The notes: generated by a model not told the origin, from the letters alone. Positions 34,383 through 41,789 are shown, numbered from the stretch's first letter. The stretch is 41,789 nucleotides of DNA from Patescibacteria group bacterium (GCA_020148055.1 JAHCRF010000005.1:1-41789); one strand, 5' to 3'. Made by a program: numbers and translations.

Positions 34383-36878
34383 TCAGTCGTATTTTGGCCA
34401 GCAACACTTTTTGTATTTCATTGGTTTTCCTGTTTTAGGATTGGTTTTTCCACAAGGGCAAGGGTCATTTCGGCCAACCTTCACTTTTTCCTTTTTATAA
34501 TGCGATTTCGACGGCCGTCGAATTTGGGTTATGTTGGTGGATGTTGATGGAACGACTTTTGCCGGCTCTCTTACTGTTTTAATTCTAAAAACTGTCTGGA
34601 CTATTGCTAGCTCAACAGCTGTTAGCAATCTTTGAAACATCTTATATCCCTCGTTTTTATATTCTACTAAGGGATCAAGTTTGCCATAGGCCCTCAGCCT
34701 CACTTTATCTCGTAATTGTTCCATCTCAGCTAAATGATCAATCCAATAAAAATTTAAAACTCGGAGGCAGAGAAACCGAATAGCCTTTAAAAATCTCTCA
34801 GAGCCGATTTCCTTTTCTTTTTTCTCAAAATCATCTCTAGAGAAACCTGCTTTTTTTATAATTTCAGAGATTTTTTCTTTCAATGTTGGCAAAGATGCCT
34901 CAAGAAATTCTCTCCTTTTTTTATAAAAAACTTCTCGATGCTTATTCATCACATCATCATATTCTAAAAGGTGCGATCTGGCATCAAAATGAAAACCCTC
35001 AATTCTGGCTTGGGCAGATTCAATTGCCCCGGAAATAAGCTTTGCCTCAATCGGCTGATCTTCGGGAATCTTTAAAATTTCCATCAAAGATTTTATTCTA
35101 TCTCCACCAAAAATCCTTAATAAATCATCTTCTAAAGAAACAAAAAATTGGCTAGATCCTGGATCTCCCTGTCTCCCTGCCCTTCCCCTCAATTGATCAT
35201 CAATTCTTCTGGCTTCGTGCCTTTCCGTCCCAATTACATGCAGGCCCTCAAAGTCAATCACTTTTTTTGCCTCTTCAGGATCTTGAGGATTTCCTCCCAA
35301 AATTATATCTACACCCCTACCTGCCATATTGGTGGCAATGGTTACTGCTTTTAATTTTCCTGCCTGGGCGATAATCTGACCTTCTCTTTCGTGATGTTTG
35401 GCATTTAAAATTTGATGGGGAATTCCTTCTTTTTCTAATAATTTTCCCAGATATTCATTTTTTTCAACTGATCTTGTGCCGACTAAAACTGGCTGGCCTT
35501 TTTGATACCTCTCTTTAATTTCCCTGACTACTGCCTTAAATTTCCCTTTTTCGTTTTTATAGAATCGATCAACCAGACCTTTCCTTATCATTGGCTTATT
35601 GGTCGGAATGCAAATTACTTCTAATTTATAAACCTTATCAAATTCCTCAGCCGAAGTAACAGCCGTACCCGTCATTCCAGCCAATTTTTTGTAAAGACGG
35701 AAGAAATTTTGAAAAGTGACGGTAGCTAAAGTCATTGATTCGGGTTGAATCTGAACCCTCTCCTTTGCCTCAACTGCCTGATGTAAGCCTCCCGACCATC
35801 TCCTTCCCGGCATTAATCTTCCTGTAAATTCGTCAACAATAATAACTTTCCCATCTTTTACTATATAATCTTTATCTTTTTTAAATAGAGTTTGAGCTCT
35901 CAGGGCTTGTTCTAAATGATGTAAATATCTTATCCCCCGCTCGGTATAGATATTTTTCATCCCTAAAGTTTTTTCTATTTTTGAAATCCCTCCTTCAGTT
36001 AAGGTAACAACTCTCATTTTTTCATCAATTTCGTAATCTGATTTAGAATCTAATTTGGGAATTATTCTGGCGAACTCTCCATACCATTTTGAACTCTCTC
36101 TATCTGGAGCTGAAATAATCAAAGGAGTTCTGGCCTCATCAATTAAAAGAAAATCGATTTCATCTACAATTGCGAAATTGAACCCCCGCTGAACTTCATC
36201 TGGCAAATTATAGACCATGTTATCTCTTAAATAATCAAAGCCAAATTCATTATTTGTTCCATAGGTAATATCAGCCAAATAGGCCTCTTTCCTTAAGCAA
36301 GGTCTTAAGAAATCTCCAACTACTTTAAAACCTCCCAATCTATCCCTCATTTCCTCCTTTGCCTCCGGCGGTCTTTTATAATCCGGGTCATATAAAAAGG
36401 ATTGCTCATGATTCAGGCATCCAACCGACAAACCCAATAGATGATAAATCTGTCCCATCCAGACAGTATCACGCCTGGCTAAATAGTCATTGACAGTTAC
36501 TAAGTGACAGCCTTTTCCGGTTAGAGCATTTAAATATAAAGGCAAAGTGGCAGCTAAGGTTTTTCCTTCACCGGTTAGCATCTGGGCAATTTTCCCCTGG
36601 TGTAAAACTATCCCTCCCATTAACTGACAATCATAATGTCTTTGATGAAGAGTTCTTTTAGAAGCTTCCCTGACTAAGGTAAAGGCTTCGGGTAATAAAT
36701 CATCAATACTCTGGCCTTTTTTTAACCTCTCTTTAAATTCAATGGTTTTTTCTTTTATTTTTTCATTAGAAAAACTCTCGAAATCTTTTTCGAGCTCATT
36801 TATTTTATCAACTAAGGGCTGAATTTTCCTTAGATATTTTTGGTTAGCGTCACCGAAAATTTTATTCAAAATTGACAT
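34383..36878 (-). CDS. secA: preprotein translocase subunit SecA
   Basis: MLTGEGKTLAATLPLYLNALTGKGCHLVTVNDYLARRD..., C-terminal NDPCPCGKTNPKTGKPMKYKKCC zinc motif; TATAAT 7 nt before ATG. Confidence 0.98.
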   Translation of the reverse strand: MSILNKIFGDANQKYLRKIQPLVDKINELEKDFESFSNEKIKEKTIEFKERLKKGQSIDDLLPEAFTLVREASKRTLHQRHYDCQLMGGIVLHQGKIAQMLTGEGKTLAATLPLYLNALTGKGCHLVTVNDYLARRDTVWMGQIYHLLGLSVGCLNHEQSFLYDPDYKRPPEAKEEMRDRLGGFKVVGDFLRPCLRKEAYLADITYGTNNEFGFDYLRDNMVYNLPDEVQRGFNFAIVDEIDFLLIDEARTPLIISAPDRESSKWYGEFARIIPKLDSKSDYEIDEKMRVVTLTEGGISKIEKTLGMKNIYTERGIRYLHHLEQALRAQTLFKKDKDYIVKDGKVIIVDEFTGRLMPGRRWSGGLHQAVEAKERVQIQPESMTLATVTFQNFFRLYKKLAGMTGTAVTSAEEFDKVYKLEVICIPTNKPMIRKGLVDRFYKNEKGKFKAVVREIKERYQKGQPVLVGTRSVEKNEYLGKLLEKEGIPHQILNAKHHEREGQIIAQAGKLKAVTIATNMAGRGVDIILGGNPQDPEEAKKVIDFEGLHVIGTERHEARRIDDQLRGRAGRQGDPGSSQFFVSLEDDLLRIFGGDRIKSLMEILKIPEDQPIEAKLISGAIESAQARIEGFHFDARSHLLEYDDVMNKHREVFYKKRREFLEASLPTLKEKISEIIKKAGFSRDDFEKKEKEIGSERFLKAIRFLCLRVLNFYWIDHLAEMEQLRDKVRLRAYGKLDPLVEYKNEGYKMFQRLLTAVELAIVQTVFRIKTVREPAKVVPSTSTNITQIRRPSKSHYKKEKVKVGRNDPCPCGKTNPKTGKPMKYKKCCWPKYD

Positions 36879-36962
36879 ATCTAAAATTATACAAAAAATT
36901 TAGCTTTTGTTAAAGAAAAAACCGCCACTTTGGCTGTTTTCAAAAATTAGAATAAGAAATAA

Positions 36963-37853
36963 TTACTTTTCAATCTTTTCCTTTAAATGTTTTGGTAAAA
37001 CTGTAGAAGAAAAATGAATTTCAGGAAACCAATATTGAAGATTAATTTTTAATTTTTTAAATCTTTTTTCCAACTTTTTTTTGGCAGCTAAGCTGTAATC
37101 TAAATTAAGTTTTGATGCTACTGTGAAACTATAATCTCCAGCTTGATAAGAAGGAATAACCGCTCGATGAACTTTAACATAGGGAAAAATCTTTCTCATT
37201 CTTTTATAAATAATTGCCACCAGTTTTGGCTGACAGGTTAAAGACCCACTTTGAATAGAAACTACTCCCTTTTCTTTCAGGGCTCTCTTAACATCTTTAT
37301 AAAACTTCAAACTAATAAGGTCTTTAGCCGGACCTAAGGGATCTGAAAGATCAAGAATTATTAGGTCAAAAAAATTTTTATATTTTTTTATGAACTTTTT
37401 ACCATTCCCAATAATAATCTCTGCTCTTTTGTCTTTAAATGCTTTCTTAGAAATCGAGGGGAGGTATTTTCTGCAATATTGAATTACTTTTTCATCAATC
37501 TCTACCATCCAGACTTTTTTTACCGGATGTTTCAAAACCTCTTCCAATGCCCCTCCGTCTCCTCCTCCAATAATTAAAACTTTTTGAGGATTAGGATGGT
37601 AAAACATCGGAATTTGACAAAGCATTTCATGATAAATAAATTCATCTTTTTCAGAAGTCTGCAAAATTCCATCCAGAACTAAAATTTTACCAAAACTAAA
37701 AGTGTCAAAAAACTCAATTTTTTGATAAGGAGATTTACCAGAATATAATCTTCTCTTTACTTTTATCCCAATCACAATCTCGGATTCATCAAAAGGTACT
37801 TCGTTTTCAAAAAACCATTGATTTTTTTTAAAAATCCAGAAATTTTTCTTCAT
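36963..37853 (-). CDS. speE: spermidine synthase
   Basis: SPYQKIEFFDTFSFGKILVLDGILQTSEKDEFIYHEMLCQIP...VLIIGGGDGGALEEVLKH...LDLSDPLGPAKDL. Confidence 0.95.
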   Translation of the reverse strand: MKKNFWIFKKNQWFFENEVPFDESEIVIGIKVKRRLYSGKSPYQKIEFFDTFSFGKILVLDGILQTSEKDEFIYHEMLCQIPMFYHPNPQKVLIIGGGDGGALEEVLKHPVKKVWMVEIDEKVIQYCRKYLPSISKKAFKDKRAEIIIGNGKKFIKKYKNFFDLIILDLSDPLGPAKDLISLKFYKDVKRALKEKGVVSIQSGSLTCQPKLVAIIYKRMRKIFPYVKVHRAVIPSYQAGDYSFTVASKLNLDYSLAAKKKLEKRFKKLKINLQYWFPEIHFSSTVLPKHLKEKIEK

Positions 37854-38248
37854 GACACCAGTCCTCTTTTTATCTCCTGAACTTGAATTTTTTTTGGTTG
37901 AAATTTCTTTTTCAAATATTCAAGGGCTTTTGAGGGAAGAGCTCTTTTGCCACAAGTGAAAATATCTATTGCCACATAATTTATTTCCGGCCAGGTGTGC
38001 AAGGCGATATGGGACTCGGCCAATAAAACAACCCCAGTTATTCCCTGAGGTGAAAATTTATGGATTGTAACTCCCAAAGGAGTATTCTCAGATTTCTTTA
38101 CCGCCTCAACTAAAATATTCTTAATCTCTTTTGGGTTTTCAATAATTTTTCCATTCCAAAATTCGGCAATCAAGTGAATGCCAGCGTAATTTAAATTTGT
38201 TTCTTTGGTCAGGATCCATTTCTTGGATCTCTTTGTTTTCTGGACCAT
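37850..38248 (-). CDS. speD: S-adenosylmethionine decarboxylase proenzyme
   Basis: GIHLIAEFWNGK...GVVLLAESHIALHTWPEINYVAIDIFTCGKRALPSKALEYLKKKF (pyruvoyl Ser motif ESH). Confidence 0.94.
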   Translation of the reverse strand: MVQKTKRSKKWILTKETNLNYAGIHLIAEFWNGKIIENPKEIKNILVEAVKKSENTPLGVTIHKFSPQGITGVVLLAESHIALHTWPEINYVAIDIFTCGKRALPSKALEYLKKKFQPKKIQVQEIKRGLVS

Positions 38249-38270
38249 ACTTCCCTACAATCGCTTTACC

Positions 38271-38446
38271 CCACAGCTTTGTGGAGCGTTCCGCTCTTTT
38301 ACCCCGTAGTGAGCTTGCCTGCCCCGTATAAAACTTGTTTTGCTCGGGGCTCTACTTCGGAGCTTAATTTAGATAGAAACGGAACTGTTTTAAAAGCTTC
38401 AGGCTTCTAAAACGATCTTGATAAAGTTTTTGTTAACTTTATCAAG
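38271..38446 (-). repeat. hairpin cluster in speD leader
   Basis: CCACA..TGTGG (38271-38284), GAGCG-ttc-CGCTC (38284-38296), GCCCCG..AAAAC-tt-GTTTT..CGGGGC (38321-38350), GTTTTA..TAAAAC (38387-38413), CTTGATAAAGTT-tttgtt-AACTTTATCAAG (38417-38446). Confidence 0.6.
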
Positions 38447-38503
38447 AAAAAACAAAGAGAGAAAAAAGCGATTGCTGCGATTATCTAATAATTATTCTAT
38501 TTT

Positions 38504-38866
38504 TTATTTTTTGGCATTAAAAAATTTTTTTGTAAAGTCTATCGCCTTTTTATCATTAAATAATTTACAAGAAAAAATATTAATGAAAGCCCCATTCCAG
38601 AGTTCAGAAAAATGACCGGAAATTAAGCTTGACTCTATCAATTGAACCAAAGAGAAACCTACAGTAAAATCTTTTCCAAAACCAAATCTTTCTATAATTG
38701 GTTTACCATACTTTTCAACTTTTATCAAATCACAAAGCCGATTTGAGTATTCCAAAATTTTTTTCTTAGAACGAATAATTTTTGGGTCGCAATCAAAAAG
38801 ATCCAAAATCAATTCATTTCCATAAACTTTTGATTTTTGATTTTTGATTTTTGATTTTTTTATCAT
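38504..38866 (-). CDS. SpeD-like (AdoMetDC-fold) paralog
   Basis: NELILDLFDCDPKII...GFSLVQLIESSLISGHFSELWNGAFINIFSCKLFNDKKAIDFTKKFFNAKK aligns by eye with SpeD ESHxxxHTWPE...AIDxFTCG; begins with KSKIKNQKSK heptamer-derived tract. Confidence 0.78.
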   Translation of the reverse strand: MIKKSKIKNQKSKVYGNELILDLFDCDPKIIRSKKKILEYSNRLCDLIKVEKYGKPIIERFGFGKDFTVGFSLVQLIESSLISGHFSELWNGAFINIFSCKLFNDKKAIDFTKKFFNAKK

Positions 38867-39309
38867 GTTCCTTCTTCTCTTATTCTTCCTTTTCTAAAAA
38901 ATCTGGCTGAGGGAGAAATCTTTAATTCCTTTTTAAAAGCTCTTTGTTTTCTTTTATCTTGGGTTGTTATTTTTTCTTTGTATTGTTTTAGTTGTCGCTG
39001 TAATTCGTCTTTGACTTCGACTATTGCTAACTTTAAATCCTTTAAACGAGCAGTTGCCCTCAAACTTTTGCTAGGAAATCTCATCTGGCATTCTGCCCAA
39101 AAAAATGGTCCTTTTTGATGATGTAAAGTTTCTTTTCCAATCTCTACCCAGACCTCAACCCTTGGTTTTCCCTTTCCAAAGAAATGATTAAAATATTTTT
39201 CCTTTTGAAAAATTTTTGCAAATTTTTCAAGGGGACTGAATTTTTCTTGAATATAATTTTCGAGAGCCCGAGTCAATTCTACATTTTTAGTTTTTATGAC
39301 GATTTTCAT
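38863..39309 (-). CDS. hpf: ribosome hibernation/translation inhibitor (HPF/RaiA)
   Basis: MKIVIKTKNVELTRALENYIQEKFSPLEKF...VEVWVEIGKETLHHQKG...AECQMRFPSKSLRATARLKDLKLAIVEVKDELQRQLKQYKEK. Confidence 0.88.
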   Translation of the reverse strand: MKIVIKTKNVELTRALENYIQEKFSPLEKFAKIFQKEKYFNHFFGKGKPRVEVWVEIGKETLHHQKGPFFWAECQMRFPSKSLRATARLKDLKLAIVEVKDELQRQLKQYKEKITTQDKRKQRAFKKELKISPSARFFRKGRIREEGT

Positions 39310-39361
39310 AAAAAAATGTTAATATCTGTAAATATTAACAAAATTATTTAAAAAAAACAAG

Positions 39362-39462
39362 ACCCCGCCTCCTATATTTATTCATCGAGATATTTGATTT
39401 GAACTAAACTCTTTCTTGTCTTAGAAATTTTACAAGTTTCCTACAAGCTTAAGTGGCGGGGT
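39362..39462 (-). ncRNA. candidate structured RNA or terminated leader upstream of hpf
   Basis: ACCCCGCC/GGCGGGGT closing stem enclosing ~85 nt, followed on minus strand by CTTGTTTTTTTT. Confidence 0.4.
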
Positions 39463-39471
39463 AAGAAGGTT

Positions 39472-39546
39472 TTATCTCTTCTTTCTTTTTTTTCTCTTCT
39501 TTGCCTTCTTTTTCTTTTTTGCCCTCTTTCTTTTTCTTTTTACCAT
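39472..39546 (-). CDS. candidate 24-aa polybasic micropeptide
   Basis: ATG GTA AAA AGA ... TAA = MVKRKRKRAKKKKKAKKRKKRKKR*; no convincing Shine-Dalgarno. Confidence 0.35.
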   Translation of the reverse strand: MVKRKRKRAKKKKKAKKRKKRKKR

Positions 39547-39697
39547 TTATGTGAGCAGATTATTTTAAAAAATTCTGAGCAAATATTCGACCGCTATTTG
39601 CAAAAATTTTTAAAAAACTTTTTCATTACTTTATTTTTTCACTTTAAGAAAGTTTGTCAAGTGTGAATAAGTAAAAATTTAAAAAATTTAAAAAATC

Positions 39698-40579
39698 TTA
39701 CTTCAGGTACTGTATTTCCTCTTCCAATTTTATGCCAAATTTATTTTTGACTTTCTGTTTTATTAATTTTATCAATTTTATTACATCTTTTGCTTTTCCA
39801 TTTCCTGAATTTACAATAAAATTGGCGTGTCTGTCAGAAATTTTAATATTTCCAATCGCTTTTCCTTTTAATCCACACTTTTCAATTAATTCTGCTGCAA
39901 AAAATTTTTTTGTATTTTTAAAAATAGAACCAACTGAAGAAAAATTCAAAGGTTGCGTTTCCTTCCGATACTCTAAGAATTCTTTCACCCTGTTTTTGAT
40001 TTTTTCTTTATCCCCTTTTTTGAGTTGAAGTTCGGCTGAAAGGATTATCAAATTTTTCTTTTTTTTGAAAACACTATCCCGATAACTAAATTTACAATCT
40101 TTTAATTCGTAATTCTTGATTCTTGATTCAGCCACATCAAATACCTCAACCTCTTTAACAATATCTGCCATCGATCTTCCAAAGGCACCGCAGTTCCCAG
40201 ATATCGCCCCACCAACTGTTCCCGGAATTCCTATTGCCCATTCTAGACCCGCTAAATTATTTTTAAAAGCAAAATTAACTAATTGACCCAAGAGTGCTCC
40301 CGCTTCAGTATAAATTCTTTGATTTTCGATTTTTGATTTTTGATTTTTGATTTTTATAACTAATCCTTTGTATCCCTCATCCGAAACCAAAATATTGCTT
40401 CCTTCCCCTAAAATAAAAAATGGCAAGTTATATTTTTTGGCCGCTGAAACTGCCGAGATTATTTCTTTTTTTGTTTTTGCCACAAAAAAATATTTGGCCT
40501 TACCACCAATTTTAAAAGTTGTGTAATTTTTCAACAAAACATTTCTTTTAACTCCAGGGGGTAATTTCTTAAAGTCCAT
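39698..40579 (-). CDS. murB: UDP-N-acetylenolpyruvoylglucosamine reductase
   Basis: NYTTFKIGGKAKYF...FFILGEGSNILVSDEGYKGLVIKI...GLEWAIGIPGTVGGAISGNCGAFG...NFSSVGSIFKN; two heptamer-derived insertions. Confidence 0.97.
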   Translation of the reverse strand: MDFKKLPPGVKRNVLLKNYTTFKIGGKAKYFFVAKTKKEIISAVSAAKKYNLPFFILGEGSNILVSDEGYKGLVIKIKNQKSKIENQRIYTEAGALLGQLVNFAFKNNLAGLEWAIGIPGTVGGAISGNCGAFGRSMADIVKEVEVFDVAESRIKNYELKDCKFSYRDSVFKKKKNLIILSAELQLKKGDKEKIKNRVKEFLEYRKETQPLNFSSVGSIFKNTKKFFAAELIEKCGLKGKAIGNIKISDRHANFIVNSGNGKAKDVIKLIKLIKQKVKNKFGIKLEEEIQYLK

Positions 40580-40604
40580 TATTTTATTTTAGCAAAAACT
40601 GTGT

Positions 40605-40677
40605 TAAAATGTAATTGGCCGGGAGGATAGCACTCACTAAAGACTTAGAATAGGAGTCAACTCTCCCGGCCTTTTTT
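40605..40677 (+). ncRNA. candidate small RNA (RNA-1) with extended -10 and self-terminating outer stem
   Basis: TGtTAAAAT (40602-40610); GGCCGGGAG (40617-40625) pairs with CTCCCGGCC (40663-40671) followed by TTTTTT. Confidence 0.45.
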
Positions 40678-40683
40678 ATTCCC

Positions 40684-40755
40684 AAAAGCAAAAGACCTCG
40701 CTCGAGTGAGGTCCTTCGCCGACTTTAGAATGGAACCCTTTCGGGTTGCACTCAC
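40684..40755 (-). ncRNA. candidate small RNA (RNA-2) with TTGACA-17-TAATAT promoter and intrinsic terminator
   Basis: Promoter TTGACA 40790-40785, TAATAT 40767-40762; transcript GTGAGTGCAACCCGAAAGGGTTCCATTCTAAAGTCGGCGAAG + GACCTCactcgagcGAGGTC + TTTTGCTTTT. Confidence 0.55.
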
Positions 40756-40813
40756 TATTTAATATTAGCAGATTTCAAAAACCTTGTCAAGATTTTCTTT
40801 AGAAACGTTTAAA

Positions 40814-41030
40814 TTAAAAAGCTTTAGCCGGAAGAAGATTCTTCATTAGAATTTCAGTTACTCTTTTCTTGCCTATCTTTTCACTTGCTCCAATTATCTC
40901 CAAATATAATGGATTATTTTTTTATCCAAATCTAAATTTATCTCTGGGGCAGTCTCCAGAGTCTTAGCAACTTAGCTCTTGTTGTACTTCCAACAAAGCC
41001 AGTCCCCTTCTCTAATTCCCAAGGAGTCAT
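40814..41030 (-). pseudogene. degraded coding remnant
   Basis: Coding-like text split over frames: MTPWELEKGTGFVGSTTRA / VAKTLETAPEINLDLDKKIIHYIW / IGASEKIGKKRVTEILMKNLLPAKAF*. Confidence 0.4.
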
Positions 41031-41034
41031 GTTT

Positions 41035-41742
41035 TTAAGTTTTATACTTTGCTTTTCTCCCACCACTCCTGGAAAAAGCCCAAAATATTCCAATAAAAAC
41101 TCCCAAAACAGCAGCTATTATTATATTTAACAAAGGTTTTGGTCTAACTGGATTTTCTGAAATAGTAGGTTCTCTTATTACTTGGGTGGGCTGAAGCGCT
41201 TCCTTTTTTCTTTGAAGATTATTTATTTCCAGCTGAAGAATTGCTGTTTCTTGACCTTTTGAAATAAAAAAATCAATTTTTTCTTGCAATTCCTCGATTT
41301 CTTTTTCTAAGAGATTCTTTTGGGAGTTAATTTTGTTGTTATGTTCAGCTAAAATTAATTCATTTATATTCTCCAGGATCTTTTTAGTTTTTTGGGGTTC
41401 TTTTGAAATTGCTTCAATTTTTATTAGATTTGTATCGGTTGGATTGCTAATTTTTATTCCTGGGAACCAGCCATAAATACCATTATTAATTTTCTCCACC
41501 AACTGTTCAGGTGGTTCTACTACCTCAAAAGGAGCTTCTGTCACCTGTCCTATTATCCTTCCTATTTCTAAAGAAGTATCAATTTTATAAAATTTTGGCG
41601 AAAACCAACTAAAAACTCCAGCTACTATTACTGCTGCTAAAAACACAGCCAAAATCAACCATTTCCTTTTAAGTATCACTTTAACATAGTCCATTAAATC
41701 AATTTCCTCATATTCGGTTTGAATTTTTTCTTCTTGATTCAT
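41035..41742 (-). CDS. Wzz/YveK-type polysaccharide chain-length determinant-like protein
   Basis: EEIDLMDYVKVILKRKWLILAVFLAAVIVAGVFSWFSPKFYK..., coiled coil, RPKPLLNIIIAAVLGVFIGIFWAF: Wzz topology with Pro-rich second TM. Confidence 0.85.
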   Translation of the reverse strand: MNQEEKIQTEYEEIDLMDYVKVILKRKWLILAVFLAAVIVAGVFSWFSPKFYKIDTSLEIGRIIGQVTEAPFEVVEPPEQLVEKINNGIYGWFPGIKISNPTDTNLIKIEAISKEPQKTKKILENINELILAEHNNKINSQKNLLEKEIEELQEKIDFFISKGQETAILQLEINNLQRKKEALQPTQVIREPTISENPVRPKPLLNIIIAAVLGVFIGIFWAFSRSGGRKAKYKT

Positions 41743-41789
41743 ATTACTTTTACTTTACTAATTTTTAAAGTAGCGTCAAGCTATAAAAT

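Noticed and set aside
39362-39462. SRP (4.5S), 6S or tmRNA identity for the hpf-upstream structure
   Set aside because: No SRP GGAAGG..AGCAG-type loop, wrong size for 6S/tmRNA, no tRNA-like domain.
38829-40360. CRISPR-like array from the repeated GATTTTT sequences
   Set aside because: Units are 7 nt with no spacers and no cas genes nearby.
40605-40790. Hammerhead, twister or CIRCE identity for the 40.6-kb units
   Set aside because: No CUGAUGA/GAAA hammerhead core, no recognisable twister core, and the CIRCE TTAGCACTC-N9-GAGTGCTAA pattern is not present.
1-41789. TGA recoding (Gracilibacteria/SR1 code)
   Set aside because: TGA acts as stop (e.g. dnaE ends ACA TGA overlapping thrS ATG; rnc ends TGG TGA).

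Overview
The window is a compact, AT-rich bacterial chromosome segment with standard stop codons. It is most likely from a Patescibacteria/CPR (Parcubacteria-like) genome; this is inferred from gene content, a ThrRS without a TGS domain, and repeat style, with no search run. Housekeeping genes dominate: three tRNAs, rpmG, trmD, khpA-like, rpsP, rnc, nusB, rpmF, rnhB, dnaE, thrS, miaB, miaA, gatB, deoC, tmk, a thymidylate/deoxyuridylate operon (dcd, ThyX-like, dcd/dut-like, glyA), rplK-nusG-secE, gyrB, pheST, secA, speED plus a second SpeD-like gene, hpf/raiA, murB, and envelope genes (HlyD-type adaptor, Wzz-like). No transposase, integrase, CRISPR array or complete defence system is visible. 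The more unusual signals lie between and inside the ordinary genes: (1) tandem arrays with 7-nt period, both intergenic and in frame inside miaB, murB, pheT and a SpeD paralog; (2) an odd-length palindrome CGAGAAC(A/T)GTTCTCG at four sites with covarying outer arms, two of them inside essential genes; (3) GC-rich triloop-hairpin repeats inserted in or beside trmD, rnc, rnhB, dnaE, pheT and the speD leader; (4) two facing small-RNA-like units (40.6-40.8 kb) that share two motifs in permuted order; (5) a structured RNA at the start of the khpA transcript behind a near-consensus promoter whose -35 lies in a perfect palindrome; (6) a split in expression signals, with housekeeping genes having a -10 box 6-8 nt before ATG (predicted leaderless) and small accessory single-gene units having TTGACA promoters, strong Shine-Dalgarno sequences and terminators; (7) a second SpeD paralog that may supply a decarboxylase step. 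All family assignments are by motif recognition only.
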